Numbered from the stretch's first letter, positions 21,333 to 32,492 are shown. The stretch: 64,000 nucleotides of DNA from Pascua guehoae (GCA_001600415.1 BCJX01000012.1:397119-461118); one strand, 5' to 3'. Made by a program: numbers and translations. The notes: a model not told the origin generated them from the sequence alone.

Positions 21333-23579
21333 ATGGCGCCCCTAAAGCGCCGATTCTCCTCGTCCTTTCAATCGACAACACCATCACTGCCGCAATCCAA
21401 GCGCCCAAGGGTAGTAACACAGCCGCATCCCGTGACTGCCCCACTTGGCAGCTTCAATCCTTTCCCAACTTTGCAACGCTTCGGCCGATTTATGTCTCAG
21501 ACTGTCTCTCGTCTAGGATATCAAGGTGAGGGAGGCTGCCCACGACACTGATAGCGTTGCGCTGATGCAGCTCAGGGCGAGCCCAGCAGCCTGTGACGTC
21601 TCCTCGCTCGTCCACAGGCTTCGACGGTCTCGAAGCAGATCCTCGAGGATCGCTCGCGCAGTTTGAGAACGAGAATGTTGCCTCCAATTCCGCGGAGCGC
21701 AGCGTCATCGACATGACCCACAGCGATGACGACGACGAGCATGACGGTGACAGTCGTGAAGACGAGGCCGCCCGAGAGCATCACCTCGCTGGCCAACGCC
21801 AAGCCAGAGGCCTCTTGAACGACCATGTTATCACAGAGCGTGATGTTCATCCGAACCTGGAGCGGCCATTGTTTGCCTCCAGTTTTGGAGTGGGAGCTCA
21901 TTCACCATCATCGTCATATGGGAACGTAAATGGTACAATACCTGCGTCCGATTCGCCGGCTGAACCCTCCACACCTACGACTACCACGTCAATGGCACGG
22001 CCAGACGTTACTTACTCTCGCCCAGAGCGGACGTATGACTGGGCCCAGAGGAGATCCCCTGGCTCTTCAAGTCGATCAAGCGAGGAGTCCGCTGCCCGCA
22101 GCCCTCAGCGCTTTGGGCGGTCCCACAGCTCGTCGAATCTGCGTCCAGAGCCTCAGGAACACGCACAGCGAGTGCTTGAGCGACATATTCAACAGGCCAA
22201 ACGCTCTGGTGACTTGCAAGCTGCCCGAGCACTTCGGCGCGTCCATGACGACATGCCTCGAGGCAAGGACAACCGCGGCAAAGGTGAGCCTTTGGCCACA
22301 ACGCTCATTGTTGCTGACTGTAGTGACTATTCCCAACACCAGGAAAGAGTCGAAGGATGGTGATATTGTTACGTCGCTGGGGGCCTTGAAATTGGCGCCC
22401 CGATTGCAGCTGGACGAGGCTATTGCACCGCAGGCGAAGAAGGTGAGCAACTTCAAGCAATGCGCATTCTCAGCTTACAACCTTCAGTTTACTCCGCCAG
22501 TGATCAAGAAACAGCGGATACCTGACACTCGATTTGAGTCGTGAGTGTTGAAGATGCCATTCTAGTTGACACCTTACAGGCGCAAGAGCGAATTCATCCG
22601 GCGCCTCAAGGAAAAAGATCAAGAGGCCGAGAACCTTCTCAAGGCGCGATTGCAACCGTCTATCCCACCAGACGTCACCCGAGATCAAGCTGCCATTGTA
22701 GGTTTATCCCTATGGCCTGTTTGCTTTCACAGTCTGACGATGTAGGTTAATGCGCGACTGCGCGATCCAACGTTTAAGACTGAGCTCAATGGCATGGTTG
22801 TCAACAGTCATTCACTTAGCCGTCTCAAACCCGCTGTTTGGCTCGATGACGAGATTGTCAACTACTACATCGAGCTCATAAAGGCGCGCGCAGTAACAAC
22901 GGGCAGCAATGTCTCGTCGATGAACAGCTACTTTTTCGCCAAGCTGGATAACCAGGGGTACGAAGGTGCAAAGCTCAAGCGCTGGACGAAGAGGGTGTGT
23001 GCAATGGCTGGTGTGTGCGACATGTGCTTACAATCCGCAGATGAAGCTTGACATTTTCGCACTCGACAAACTGCTCATTCCCATAAATGTCCAAAACAGC
23101 CATTGGGTTTGCGCAGTGATCAACTTTGCCAAGCGTCGTATCGAATACTACGACTCGCTCGCCGATGGCGGGTTTCGGTTCAAAGTCTTCGAGGTGCGTC
23201 GTTAAACCTATATTCGGAATGCCTACTAACTGGTTCACAGAAGTTGCGCGACTACCTGAAGGCTGAGCACAAAGAGAAGAAAGGCACTGCCCTCGACCTG
23301 GATGGGTGGGAGGACGCGTACAACCCTGTGAGTCTAACGGTCCTGTACGGATTGTCATGCTGCTGTCCTCTAACACCGCCGCAGAAGACACCGCGGCAGG
23401 ATAACGGTTCCGACTGTGGAGTCTTTGCATGTCAGACGCTCGAGACCGCCGCACGAGGCCGTGACCTTGTTGCGGAAGGGTTTGAGTTCTCTGCAGCCAA
23501 CATGCCATTCTTCAGGCGGTTGATGGTTGTGGAGATTGCTTCTGGCGAGTTGGCGAGTCGTTCATGGCGCTCCGGGTAG
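21333..23579 (+). CDS. Ulp1-type SUMO protease (C48 family)
   Basis: Nine exons: 21333-21525, 21618-22283, 22324-22442, 22488-22540, 22580-22697, 22746-22994, 23041-23193, 23241-23327 and 23385-23579. The total is 1833 nt, 610 residues, in phase throughout. The N-terminal ~350 residues are a disordered Ser/Pro/Arg-rich region starting MAPLKRRFSSSFQ, with an acidic DDDDEHDGD stretch. The C-terminal ~200 residues are the cysteine protease domain: WLDDEIVNYYIELIK and MNSYFFAKL; the catalytic His in SHWVCAVINF; the catalytic Asp in IEYYDSL; and the oxyanion Gln and catalytic Cys in RQDNGSDCGVFACQ. Such enzymes mature SUMO and remove it from conjugates, often at nuclear pores. The class (Ulp1 rather than Ulp2) is judged from the C-terminal position and compact catalytic domain. 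Confidence 0.92.
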
Positions 23580-25203
23580 AGCGGATTGCTGTGTAGAAAG
23601 TAGCTGGTTGTTTGGATGAGAAGGACAGGCGTCATGTATGCATCTACGAAAGCCCAAGTTGAGGCGATGCTTTTGGCGCGTGGCCGATGTTAAGTGCGCT
23701 GAGCGAGCAAGCGGTGCCTGTGTCGCCTCCAGGACCATTTCGGCCCGATCTTGATAAGCCCACTTGCCCCACTGATCCACTGAAAGCATGCCAAGAATTC
23801 GCAAGGATCACCTCTGCATCTGGGGTGCCAGCTCGGTGTTTTTGTTCTGAAATCCACAGCCCAGAATCGGTATATCTCTCTATCAGGCCATCAGGCCATC
23901 AGGGTTGGAATTGGACGACTATCAAGGCACGTGGGAGGCGCTGCCAGCTGGGCGCACAGCACACCACGTGGGCCCCAAAATGGGGACCCAAAGGGTGGAA
24001 CAAATGCTGTGCTTGTTTCGCGACGTTAGCGATCTAGCCGACGGGTGAGTCGACTTTGGATGCGACAGAGGCGACAGTAAAGCTCGGCCGCCCTGAGTGT
24101 TCCTGAAAGAGGAATGGAAGCCATTTCTGCCTAAAACGTAGCAAGTCTCAAGCAACAGCGTGTGCACGACAGGCAGGACAGGCTGCAGGCGCATCCAGGC
24201 GTGACACCAGCATACTGTACCTGCCTACCTGCGACACCCAAATGCACCAAAACACAAAATACACAACACACGTCATGCAACAGAGATCCCAACAAGCTGG
24301 TTCGGAATCCCCGGGCCGGGCGGGGGTCGTGGGGAGCAAGGCAGGGCAGCTGGGCAGCTGGGTACGTAGGTAGGCATCCTGACCCCGTGACCACAAACGC
24401 GAGGGGCCAAGGGGTCGGCCGGTGGTGCCCTCCTTGCTTCCTGCCCTGCCTTGGATGCCTTGGCGCGTCAACAAGGCACTGAACCCCCATGCATTCATTC
24501 TCCAGCCCAAGCGGCAACTAGGCAGGCAACTGCTGACCTGACTACATAGCTGACTGGCATGCATACTGTACAGTACCTGCACAATGTTGTTGCATGTTGC
24601 ACCAACCAAGCCCAAAAAGCTGTGCCCCGACTGTGCACGATCCCCCTCGTCCGCCGAGGTTGCCAAGTCTTTTACGCCCACGTCGTATTAGGCTCTTGCC
24701 GTTGCTAGCGCCACCATTATTGTCGCCCGTCGGTCGTTGACCAAACTCTGCCAGCCCGCCTGCCGTACCGTACCCGCGCGTAAGCTGTACGCCTCTGATG
24801 CGTTCCTGCCGCACATGTGCATGCACTTCTCCGTTGGGCCTCATTTGCATGGTCCTTTGTGCTTGGTGCTTGGTGGCTTCCGATGGCGGCCGGTGCGTGC
24901 CTGTACGCAGCACAGCTCGGCATTCCCCGCTTCCGAGTGTATTTGTGATGATGAGCCTTCTCACCACGGTTTGTTCTACTTAAAAGCCCCAAACCATCAC
25001 TGGCCACTCGCCACTCTTACCCACTCCCCACCCATTCCACTCCACTCCACTCCCACTCCCACTCCCACTCCCACCACGTCCCGGGATCCCCACCACCGTC
25101 CTTAAGCGTCCTTGACCCCACCACCCCTACCTCTCACTCCACCCTTGGTCTCTCTCCCTTGGCTTGACGCGTCACCATCACACCACACTCACTCGAGTCA
25201 ACA
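23580..25203. other. Intergenic region with pyrimidine-rich promoter tract
   Basis: About 1.6 kb with no recognised gene. Near its right end (about 25015-25195) is a long C/T-rich tract with repeated CCACT/CCCACT units directly upstream of the stomatin-like start codon. It is probably the core promoter and 5'UTR of that gene. Confidence 0.5.
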
Positions 25204-26847
25204 ATGTCTTCGTCCACACACCACCACACCCCACCTCGCGACTACAAGCTCGCCGCGTCCAGCTCTCGCTCCCATGACTCGGACGAGCTTCACCGCTACG
25301 TCACCGAGGACATGCCGCGTACTGCAAAGATGTCGGCCAATGCGGCTCCCGCACCCGTCCTCCTCGTCAGTCGCAATGCATTTTACATGTGTTCATACTC
25401 ACCCCCAGGCCGTCCAGCCCCTCACAAAGGCCGAGTGAGCAACTCCTTTGGCGTCGGGCCATGCACTCATCACTAACGCGTTTAGCCTCCAGCCGTCGTA
25501 TGCTCAGGATCTTGGCGCCAACTCTGTAACGGTGAGTCGAGTTGTGCCTCCTCTTTGTCGACTGGCGCTCATTCTAATCCAGCACGGCTTCTATGGATCA
25601 ATGATCTCTGGTATTGGGTCGTGCTTGGGTGCCATGGGCCAGTTCCCTTGCTGCCCCCTTCCCAACCCTTACAAGAACGTCAACCAAGGCTCTGTTGGTG
25701 AGTAGATCAGCGACTTGTAAAGAGGGTGCTGGAAGCTCATCGTGTTAGGTCTCGTCTCTCGCTTTGGCCAGTTCTACAAGGTATGCACGTGCAAATGGAC
25801 ACGGGCCGCGCTCGTGCTAACGATATTCTCAGGCCGTTGACCCTGGACTTGTCAAGGTCAACGTTTGCTCCGAGAGCATCAGCATCGTCGGTAAGTCCAC
25901 ACAATGTCAACATCGTGTCGCCAGTGTCCTAACGGATCGCCAGATGTCAAGATTCAGCTTACGACTGTTCCTCGCCAAACCGTCCAGACCAAGGACAACG
26001 TCTCGGTGGATGTTGACTCGGTTATCAGCTGGCACGGTGAGCCAACAGTCTGGTCTCGTTACTAAAGTGGTGCTAACTCGCCTGACAGTCGTGTCTCCCT
26101 ACCGTGCCGCGTACGGAATCAACAACCTTGCGTACGCCCTCGTTGAGCGTGCCCGTGAGTACACTAGGGAAGAGATATACCCTTCTAACAGCCAGAGACC
26201 ACGCTGCGCCAGGTTGTGGGTGGCCGCGTCCTCCAGAGTGTTATCTCCGACCGCGAAGGCCTTGCCCAGGAGGTCGCGGAGATTGTAAGTTTGCGACGAG
26301 TGAAGGCATTCTGACCTTGCTAGATCGAAACCACCGCGGAAAAGTGGGGTGTCTCCATCGAGTCCATCCTGCTCAAGGACATCAACTTCTCCGTCGAGCT
26401 TCAGCAGAGTCTGTCGTCGGCCGCTACTCAGAAGCGTATCGGAGAGAGCAAGGTTATTGCCGCCCGCGCCGAGGTGGACGCCGCCAAGCTCATGAGGCAG
26501 GGTGAGCTATGATGTCGAGGGATGTAGGCCAAAGCACAGAGCTAACTTTTACAGCCGCCGACATTCTTGCGTCGCCCGCTGCCATGCAGATGCGCCAGCT
26601 CGAGGCTCTGCAGGCGATGGCACGCCAGTCGGCCTCCAAGGTTATCTTTGGTACGTTGTTTTCTCTACTCTATTCCCTGCAACCGCTGACATTGACAGTC
26701 CCGATGAACCTTGGTACAATGGGCGCCGCTGGAGGCATGGACGAGGTTGCCAAGCAGATTGCCTCTTCCGCTCGCGAAGACCACGAGATGGGCGGTCCAA
26801 GTGCCCCCGGCCAAGCCGGTATGCTCAATGCCATGACTCAGATGTGA
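25204..26847 (+). CDS. Stomatin-like band-7 (SPFH domain) protein
   Basis: Twelve exons: 25204-25365, 25409-25434, 25486-25531, 25583-25697, 25749-25780, 25833-25890, 25944-26036, 26089-26154, 26196-26284, 26324-26501, 26555-26650 and 26699-26847. The total is 1110 nt, 369 residues. An N-terminal Ser/His-rich tail is followed by a short hydrophobic, Gly/Cys-containing stretch (MISGIGSCLGAMGQFPCCPL) that likely inserts as a hairpin in the membrane. The SPFH domain follows (LVSRFGQFYKAVDPGLVKVN, TVPRQTVQTKDNVSVDVDSV, TTLRQVVGGRVLQSVISDRE, WGVSIESILLKDINFSVELQ), then the coiled-coil-forming stretch with RIGESKVIAARAEVDAAKLM and QLEALQAMARQSASKVIF. Family members scaffold lipid microdomains and regulate channels or proteases at the plasma or mitochondrial membrane. 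The exact location cannot be told from sequence. Very short internal exons (26 and 32 nt) are notable but keep the frame. Confidence 0.93.
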
Positions 26848-27484
26848 GCAACGGCAACGCGGCAAGACAGCTATCCCGCCAACCTGATTTACAAATTGCC
26901 CGACTTTGAATTGAAGTAGCACCTATTGCACAAGTGGCCCACCGAGCAGATAAAGGTAATAATTTGATGGCCTGAAGTTACTCTTTGTTGTCCCGAAATG
27001 TATGTGTACGTGCTTCACTTTCCCCATCAAGCGTGCGGGATATCCTGTCCTTATTTCACACCCCCGTGTGGGGCAGGTCCACACGGCCGCACTACCCGAC
27101 CGAATAAGCCTATGCCGTTAATGGGGGTTGAATGACGAATGGTCTTCTCCACCATTAACACTTGAAGCTCTACGGTTGCGTTATCGTAGACTCTTCGTTA
27201 TCTGCACCGTGGGAACGAATATTATTCACCGAACTGGACAGCTGACACGCTGATGCTGACCCAACGGTTCCTGGAATTACTTGGCCGAGGATGAACAGGG
27301 CTCAGGGGCAGGCCAGGCTCCATAAGACTGTGGCATGCTGACGAACTCGGGCTTCGGGAACCAACCTAAAACTAGTCTTGACTGATGCTCATGACGTAAT
27401 GACTGCTTGGCAAGCTACCACACAAACTGACAACAGAATTGCCCCAACGGCCGTGGTATGTACGAATGTTCGCACACTGTACCC
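26848..27484. other. Intergenic region
   Basis: About 640 bp with no recognised gene, between the stomatin-like gene and the reductase gene. Confidence 0.45.
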
Positions 27485-27540
27485 ACGTTGGCCATGCTAC
27501 AGCACGTTGGCCATGCTACAGCACGTTGGCCATGCTACAG
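27485..27540. repeat. Three tandem copies of a 19-bp unit
   Basis: ACGTTGGCCATGCTACAGC repeats at 27485, 27504 and 27523 (the last copy is 18 bp), all identical. The array ends 45 bp before the first possible start codon of the reductase gene, so it is in its promoter or 5'UTR. Confidence 0.95.
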
Positions 27541-27584
27541 TACTCAAGTGCCGCCAGCAGCTCGACTGTCCATTCCCACCACCC

Positions 27585-28815
27585 ATGCTCACCAAAGCCC
27601 AAGCCCAAGCATCGTACAGGCTACTTTCATCTGCTCGCCAGCTCAAGTCTTATTACGCCCCGTCCATTTCTACTCGCACAATGTCGTCGACCGCTCTTCC
27701 TTCTCAGCAGCGTGTCTGGACAGTCGCCAAGGTTCCCAATGGCCCACTCGAAGCCGATACATTCTCCTTGACGACGCGTCCGCTTGGGGCAATTGACGCG
27801 GGCCAGGTGCTGGTCAAGGTCGAGTATATTTCCAACGACCCAGTCATGCGTACCGCGATGCGTGCACAAGGCATGCCGGTGCCGTCAACGGGTATGGGTC
27901 GTGTGCTCGCAACCAAGTCGGACAAGTACAACGAGGGCGACCTGGTCGTGTGCTCGACCGGCTGGGCAGACTATGTTGTTGTTCCCGATACTGGTATTCG
28001 GAATCGCGCTCGGTACGTGATCATCTCGCCATCGATCTCTCCGGCAAACTAACACGCAGGGAGCTGCCTGGGATGCCCGCTGCCTCGCTGGGCATTCTCG
28101 GTGCAACCACGCTCACGGCCTACCAGGGCATTTTCGAGGTCCTCAAGCCCAAGGCGGGAGACACTCTTGTCGTCAGCGGTGCTGCTGGGTGAGTGTGGAA
28201 AACATGTCACCGTGGGTGTGGTTGCTGACCGTGGCCAGCGCGGTTGGTTCAATGGCGGTCCAGTTCGGCAAAAAGGTGTGCGGGGCGCGTGTCATTGGTA
28301 TCGCAGGCGGCAAGGCGAAATGCGACTGGGTCAAGTCTCGCGGTGCCGACGACTGCATCGACTACAAGGACCCCGACTTTGCGGCCAAGCTTGCCGCTGC
28401 GCTCCCCAACAAGGCCAATTTGATGTACGACAATGTCGGCGGCAATGTCCTCGACACGATGCTACCGCTCATGGCTCCCCACGGTGTTGTGGCTGTTTGT
28501 GGCCTCATCGACAGCTACAACGGCAAGCCGACGCAGCTCAAGAACCTTCTTAGCCTCATCAGCCAAGGCCTGACCATTCAAGGTAAATGACGCGGCATGG
28601 TCGCGTTGCTGACTCCAGGCTTCTCGTCATTCGAGTACATGTCCAACGGACCAAAGGTGTACGAGCAAGTCGCTCAGTGGATCGAGCAGGGCAAGATCGA
28701 TGTTAGTGATGGGGAAACCATCGTCACCGCGCCGCTCCAGGAGCAGCCGCAGGTGTTCAACCGCCTCTTTACAGGCAAGGCCCGCGGCAAGCTCCTCACC
28801 AAGCTCGAAGACTAG
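27585..28815 (+). CDS. Medium-chain (zinc-independent) NAD(P)H reductase, PTGR/LTB4DH type
   Basis: Four exons: up to 28012, 28060-28188, 28239-28582 and 28619-28815. Starting from ATG 27681 the protein has 333 residues; from the in-frame ATG 27585 it has 365. The first 32 residues of the longer form (MLTKAQAQASYRLLSSARQL...) are rich in Arg/Ser/Ala with no acidic residue, like a mitochondrial targeting peptide. Two isoforms from alternative starts are therefore possible. The GroES-like N-terminal part has VKVEYISNDPVMRTAMRAQG. The Rossmann part has LGATTLTAYQGIFEVLKPKA, the nucleotide-binding SGAAGAVGSMAVQFGKKVCG, ARVIGIAGG, GADDCIDYKD and LMYDNVGGNVLDTMLPLMAP. The zinc-ligand pattern of classical ADHs is absent. 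This suggests reduction of alpha,beta-unsaturated ketones or aldehydes with NADPH; the substrate is unknown. Confidence 0.9.
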
Positions 28816-29610
28816 GGGTGTCGTCTCTGTAGCAATAGTCGATTCCCACAGATATAGAGTGTTTCTGTCTCGTGAACCCACACGTGTGACGTCCTTTGTC
28901 AGTCGAGAGAGATAAAGCCAAGTTTGGAGCTGGACAGTTGCAATTTGGACTGTGGGGTTGGGAGATCAAGAGGCCAATGGACGGGGAGAAGAGGGGGTGG
29001 GAGGTTGGACCGCGGTGCGACGGTACTGTACCCACGGTCCACACATTCTTCTTCCCGTTATATTCCGAAGGTGATTGAAGCACCCAAGTGCAAGTCTACC
29101 AGCAGTCTTCTACGTCCAATTCGGCGCCCACTCTGGCCCAGTTCTGGGTTTGGACTCCGGCTCCGTTTCCTTATCTGACACATTGAGACCGACACTGTCG
29201 GCATGCCACTGTAGACGATATGCTCATGCTCGCGCCACTGTAGTTATTTTGCCTTATCAGTATTCAGGCAAAGCACCAAAGACATGTAAGAGCCTTTCCT
29301 CGACACGCCCAGACCATGCATGGAACTGTGACTTCATTGTTGTTGACGTTTGGCGTGGCTTCGGGATTCTGCGGCAACGAGCCGAACAGGTACCAATTTG
29401 GCCGGAGTGCAGACGGAGTGCAGGCGGCCAGGCGGAGTGCAGACGAAGCAAGCCGAAGATCGCCTCTGGCCGACAGAGCCATTTCACGGTGTCTATCGAG
29501 TTCTGGCCCAGCCATTGCATGTCAGATGACTTCATGCAGCATGCTGCAACAGCTCTATCTCCCCACCCCCAGCCGTATTTTGACGATAGACACCTTGCGA
29601 GGGGGTCATG
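28816..29610. other. Intergenic region with repeated CGGAGTGCAG motifs
   Basis: About 800 bp. It contains three exact CGGAGTGCAG copies at 29403-29412, 29414-29423 and 29433-29442, in the promoter of the following oxidoreductase gene. CGG triplets are typical half-sites for fungal Zn2Cys6 regulators. No other gene was seen. Confidence 0.5.
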
Positions 29611-29617
29611 GTATAAA
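29611..29617 (+). promoter_or_regulatory. TATA box
   Basis: A TATAAAG string lies about 60 bp before the chosen start codon of the FAD oxidoreductase. This spacing argues against the earlier in-frame ATG at 29628, which would lie only about 10 bp from the TATA element. Confidence 0.5.
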
Positions 29618-29672
29618 GCTCACACCGATGTCGACGGGTACAGGACTAACCACCACTGAAATCTCCACAGAC

Positions 29673-30935
29673 ATGCCCGACTACGACATTGCCATCATCG
29701 GGGCGGGCATTGCAGGCAGCACGCTTGCTTCGCTCCTGGCACCGCACGCGCGGCTCGCCCTCCTCGATCGCGACGTGCGTGGCCTCCCGGGATCCACAGG
29801 CCATGCGCCCGGGATCGTCGCCCAAGTCAACTCGTTGGCCTCCCTTACAGAGCTCGCTCGGCGGAGCGTCGAACACTACTGCTCAATCCCTGACGGCTTT
29901 CAAGTCGTCGGCGGCCTCGAAGTCGTATTTGGCGACAAGGGACGAGACTGGCTCCGAAGCCGGTCGCGGATCGCAAAGGACAACGGCGTGGTGCACGAGG
30001 TCCTCACGAGCAGCCAGGCAGCCGCCATCTCGCCGTTTGTGCGCAGCGACGCGGCCGGCGGCATTCTCTACCCCAAGGACGGCACAGCAAATGCAAAGTT
30101 GGTCACGCGCTACGCGCAGGACGCTGCCGCCGCGGCCGGAGCGATCCTCCGCGACGGCAACGTCGAGGCCGTGACTCGCAACGACGAAGGGTACACCATC
30201 ACCACCAGCAACGGGACCATCACCGCCCGCCGCGTTGTCGTCGCCACTGGCGTCTGGGCCGGCCAACTCGTCCCCGACCTCACTGCGGCGGCAGTCGCCT
30301 TTGCCCACTCGTACGCGTACGCTGCACCTCGGCCGCGGCGGTCCCGCATGCCGCCCTATGTGCGCTTCCCCGGAGCCCACGTCTACACGCGTGACCACGG
30401 CGACCGAGACGGCCTCGGGAGTTACAAGCACGACCCCATCCACATGCGCATCGAGGTGACCGCAGCCCTGCCGACGGCGTACGCGCCATGGAATCCCTCC
30501 TTCGACCAGACGCTGGACACGGCCGCCTCGCTCCTGCCACCCGCTATCGCCCAACGATTCAAGCCCCTGACGCGCGCTTCCCCCGCCAACGTCCAGGCCC
30601 TTGCCGCCGACACTGTGCCCTATTCATTCACTGGCATGTTCACAATCACCCCAGACGGCCTGCCCATCGTCGGCCGCCTCGACAACTCTGGCCTCTACTC
30701 TGCCGTCGGGTGCTGGGTCACCCATGCCGCCGGCACCATGGGCGTCCTCGCCAACCAGATCCTGGCCGACATGGGCAAGGCCGAGCTCGACAGAGACGAC
30801 GCGTGGCTCCGTGAGGCCATTGATCCACGGCGGTTTGCTGGCATTCCCGCGACCCAGCTCGAGCACAAGGCATACGACAAGTACAGGGACATTTGGAACG
30901 AGAAGGAGCAGGTTAAAGCGCTCTCGAAACTGTGA
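29673..30935 (+). CDS. FAD-dependent oxidoreductase (DAO family, dimethylglycine/sarcosine oxidase-like)
   Basis: A single uninterrupted frame of 420 residues, intronless unlike its neighbours. The dinucleotide-binding motif is at the very N-terminus (DYDIAIIGAGIAGSTLASLL, GxGxxG), followed by LLDRDVRGLPGSTGHAPGIV. That second block closely follows the GSTxHAPG segment of dimethylglycine oxidase/dehydrogenase, where FAD is attached in that family. Other DAO hallmarks are TARRVVVATGVWAGQLVPDL, the C-terminal FTITPDGLPIVGRL and YSAVGCWVTHAAGTMGVLAN, and the trailer DPRRFAG with YDKYRDIWNEKEQ. The folate-binding aminomethyltransferase half of bacterial DMGO and mitochondrial DMGDH is missing, so it is a stand-alone oxidase module. 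The likely substrate is an N-methylated amino acid or similar amine. ATG 29673 is chosen because the FAD motif starts 3 residues later and a TATA box lies at 29611. Confidence 0.85.
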   Translation: MPDYDIAIIGAGIAGSTLASLLAPHARLALLDRDVRGLPGSTGHAPGIVAQVNSLASLTELARRSVEHYCSIPDGFQVVGGLEVVFGDKGRDWLRSRSRIAKDNGVVHEVLTSSQAAAISPFVRSDAAGGILYPKDGTANAKLVTRYAQDAAAAAGAILRDGNVEAVTRNDEGYTITTSNGTITARRVVVATGVWAGQLVPDLTAAAVAFAHSYAYAAPRPRRSRMPPYVRFPGAHVYTRDHGDRDGLGSYKHDPIHMRIEVTAALPTAYAPWNPSFDQTLDTAASLLPPAIAQRFKPLTRASPANVQALAADTVPYSFTGMFTITPDGLPIVGRLDNSGLYSAVGCWVTHAAGTMGVLANQILADMGKAELDRDDAWLREAIDPRRFAGIPATQLEHKAYDKYRDIWNEKEQVKALSKL

Positions 30936-31770
30936 GCGCGACGTGTTGTACCGTGTGCAAAGGCCGTAGGTAGTATGAATATAACGTGTGCGACGGACAA
31001 GACAAGGAGCAATGGCAAGCATTTCAGGCAATTGCAAGACGGAGATACGTCAGTTGCGGGCACGCAAACGAGTCTGCCACATGATGCTGTGTATCATAGT
31101 TTGGGGTTACCGAAACGCAAGGTCCACTATTCGACGACATCTGCCGGCTTCGCTTCCTTGGCCGCCACCATATCACGTCAAACATACCTCTCCCTTCATT
31201 GCGGGACTCAACAGTGCCGCTTGCAAGGGCGATTACGATGGCCTCAGTGGAGCGCGCGTTGTTGTGCAACTCGGCCCCCGAGGCCGGCCGTGGGTCGAGC
31301 ATGCAAGGTCGGCTTGTAGTTGTATGTAATAGAATCCCAGACGTCCCAGGCTGATCCTGTTGGCAACCCCGCACCTCGCGACCCTGTCCACTGTCCGCTG
31401 CCGACACGTGTCGTTTACTCTTTCAGTCTTCTTCCATCATGAGGATGTTCCACCACTCTTGGCCCATCAAGTTAGAGCAGCTCGACTGGAGGGCTGATCA
31501 CAGTGTGACCCTGTCTGGGTCAACTCACTCCTGGCATTAGATGCCTCTCGCAGGGGAGGCAAGCGCCCCGGTCAAGAGCAAGTATCTGTCTGGCCCCCCC
31601 ACAAAGTTGTTGGTCTCAACATTCTGGTCATGCGCACCTTATTGCCGCCACGTACATGCTGCCTGTCACAGGGTCCCCCGAGTTTAATCTACTCCGAGAC
31701 ACTGACCTGCCCATCTGAGTTGCCTCCGCGGGTCTCGACGAGATAAGACTGCAGGGTTTGCGAACGATGA
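30936..31770. other. Gene-poor spacer at the transition to repeat-rich DNA
   Basis: About 830 bp after the last recognised housekeeping-type gene. No gene or clear element was seen. Confidence 0.4.
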
Positions 31771-32095
31771 GACGAGTTTTCTCGAGTAGTGTCTTAGCGA
31801 GAATCGAGTATTCTATAACGACGACGAGTGACGAGTTTTCTCGAGTATGACGAGATCAGCAAAGCTGATCTACCAAGTTACGAAGTCCAGCCTTTTTACA
31901 GTACTCGAAAATATTCGACGTCGAATATTTTCGAATACTGCAGGCTCTGCTATATAGCCGAGTATATTTCCGATGCGTGGCGCCGAGTTCCAATCCAGGA
32001 GTACTCGAGAATATTTGCCACGCGTCGCGATCTAGTCACGTGCCTTTTTAAGGGCACGACTATTCAACAAAACTCGAGTAGGCATGTAAAAAGTA
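31771..32095. repeat. AT-rich segment with repeated TCGAG motifs and a 40-bp palindrome
   Basis: The 18-mer GACGAGTTTTCTCGAGTA occurs exactly at 31771-31788 and 31830-31847. A 40-bp inverted repeat with one mismatched pair spans 31900-31939 (left arm AGTACTCGAAAATATTCGAC, centred at 31919/31920). A small hairpin GATCAGC-AAA-GCTGATC lies near 31855-31871. Similar ACTCGAGAATATT and ACTCGAGTA strings recur to 32080. It could be a small non-autonomous mobile element, but no terminal duplication was identified. Confidence 0.6.
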
Positions 32096-32398
32096 GGGCA
32101 CCGTTGTGACACTGCCCTTGTCACCACTATCACTGCTCATGGCTCTCCTTGAAGTGGTAGCTGGACCGTCAAGTTAGGAGAAACAAGGTGGGCGAGAAAT
32201 TACCACCACAGCTGCCCAAGTTCAATGTGCAGCTGCCAGTTGCGCAGAGGCCAGTCGTGCAGAGAGGCCCAATTCTGGCCTCTGTAGGTATGTGTGTGTC
32301 AACATCGACAACTGCCCTGTGTGCCATTCACACCATTTCAAGTATGACTGCTAGTGTTTCTCCATGTTCCATCTGGCGAACAATAGACATGCCACTGT

Positions 32399-32492
32399 GT
32401 GCTGTGCAAGCTGTGCAAGCTGTGCAAGCTGTGCAAGCTGTGCAAGCTGTGCAAGCTGTGCAAGCTGTGCAAGCTGTGATAGCTGTGATAGC
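32399..32492. repeat. 9-bp minisatellite (CTGTGCAAG)n then (CTGTGATAG)n
   Basis: About eight copies of CTGTGCAAG followed by three CTGTGATAG variants. Because the unit is 9 bp it gives open frames in several phases, reading as Ala-Val-Gln or Cys-Ala-Ser repeats. Confidence 0.95.

Noticed and set aside
29316..29672. Longer N-terminus of the FAD oxidoreductase
   Set aside because: The nucleotide-binding motif must be N-terminal and a TATA box lies within the extension.
31771..32492. CRISPR-like array
   Set aside because: Repeats are contiguous or palindromic without regular unique spacers, and the genome is eukaryotic.
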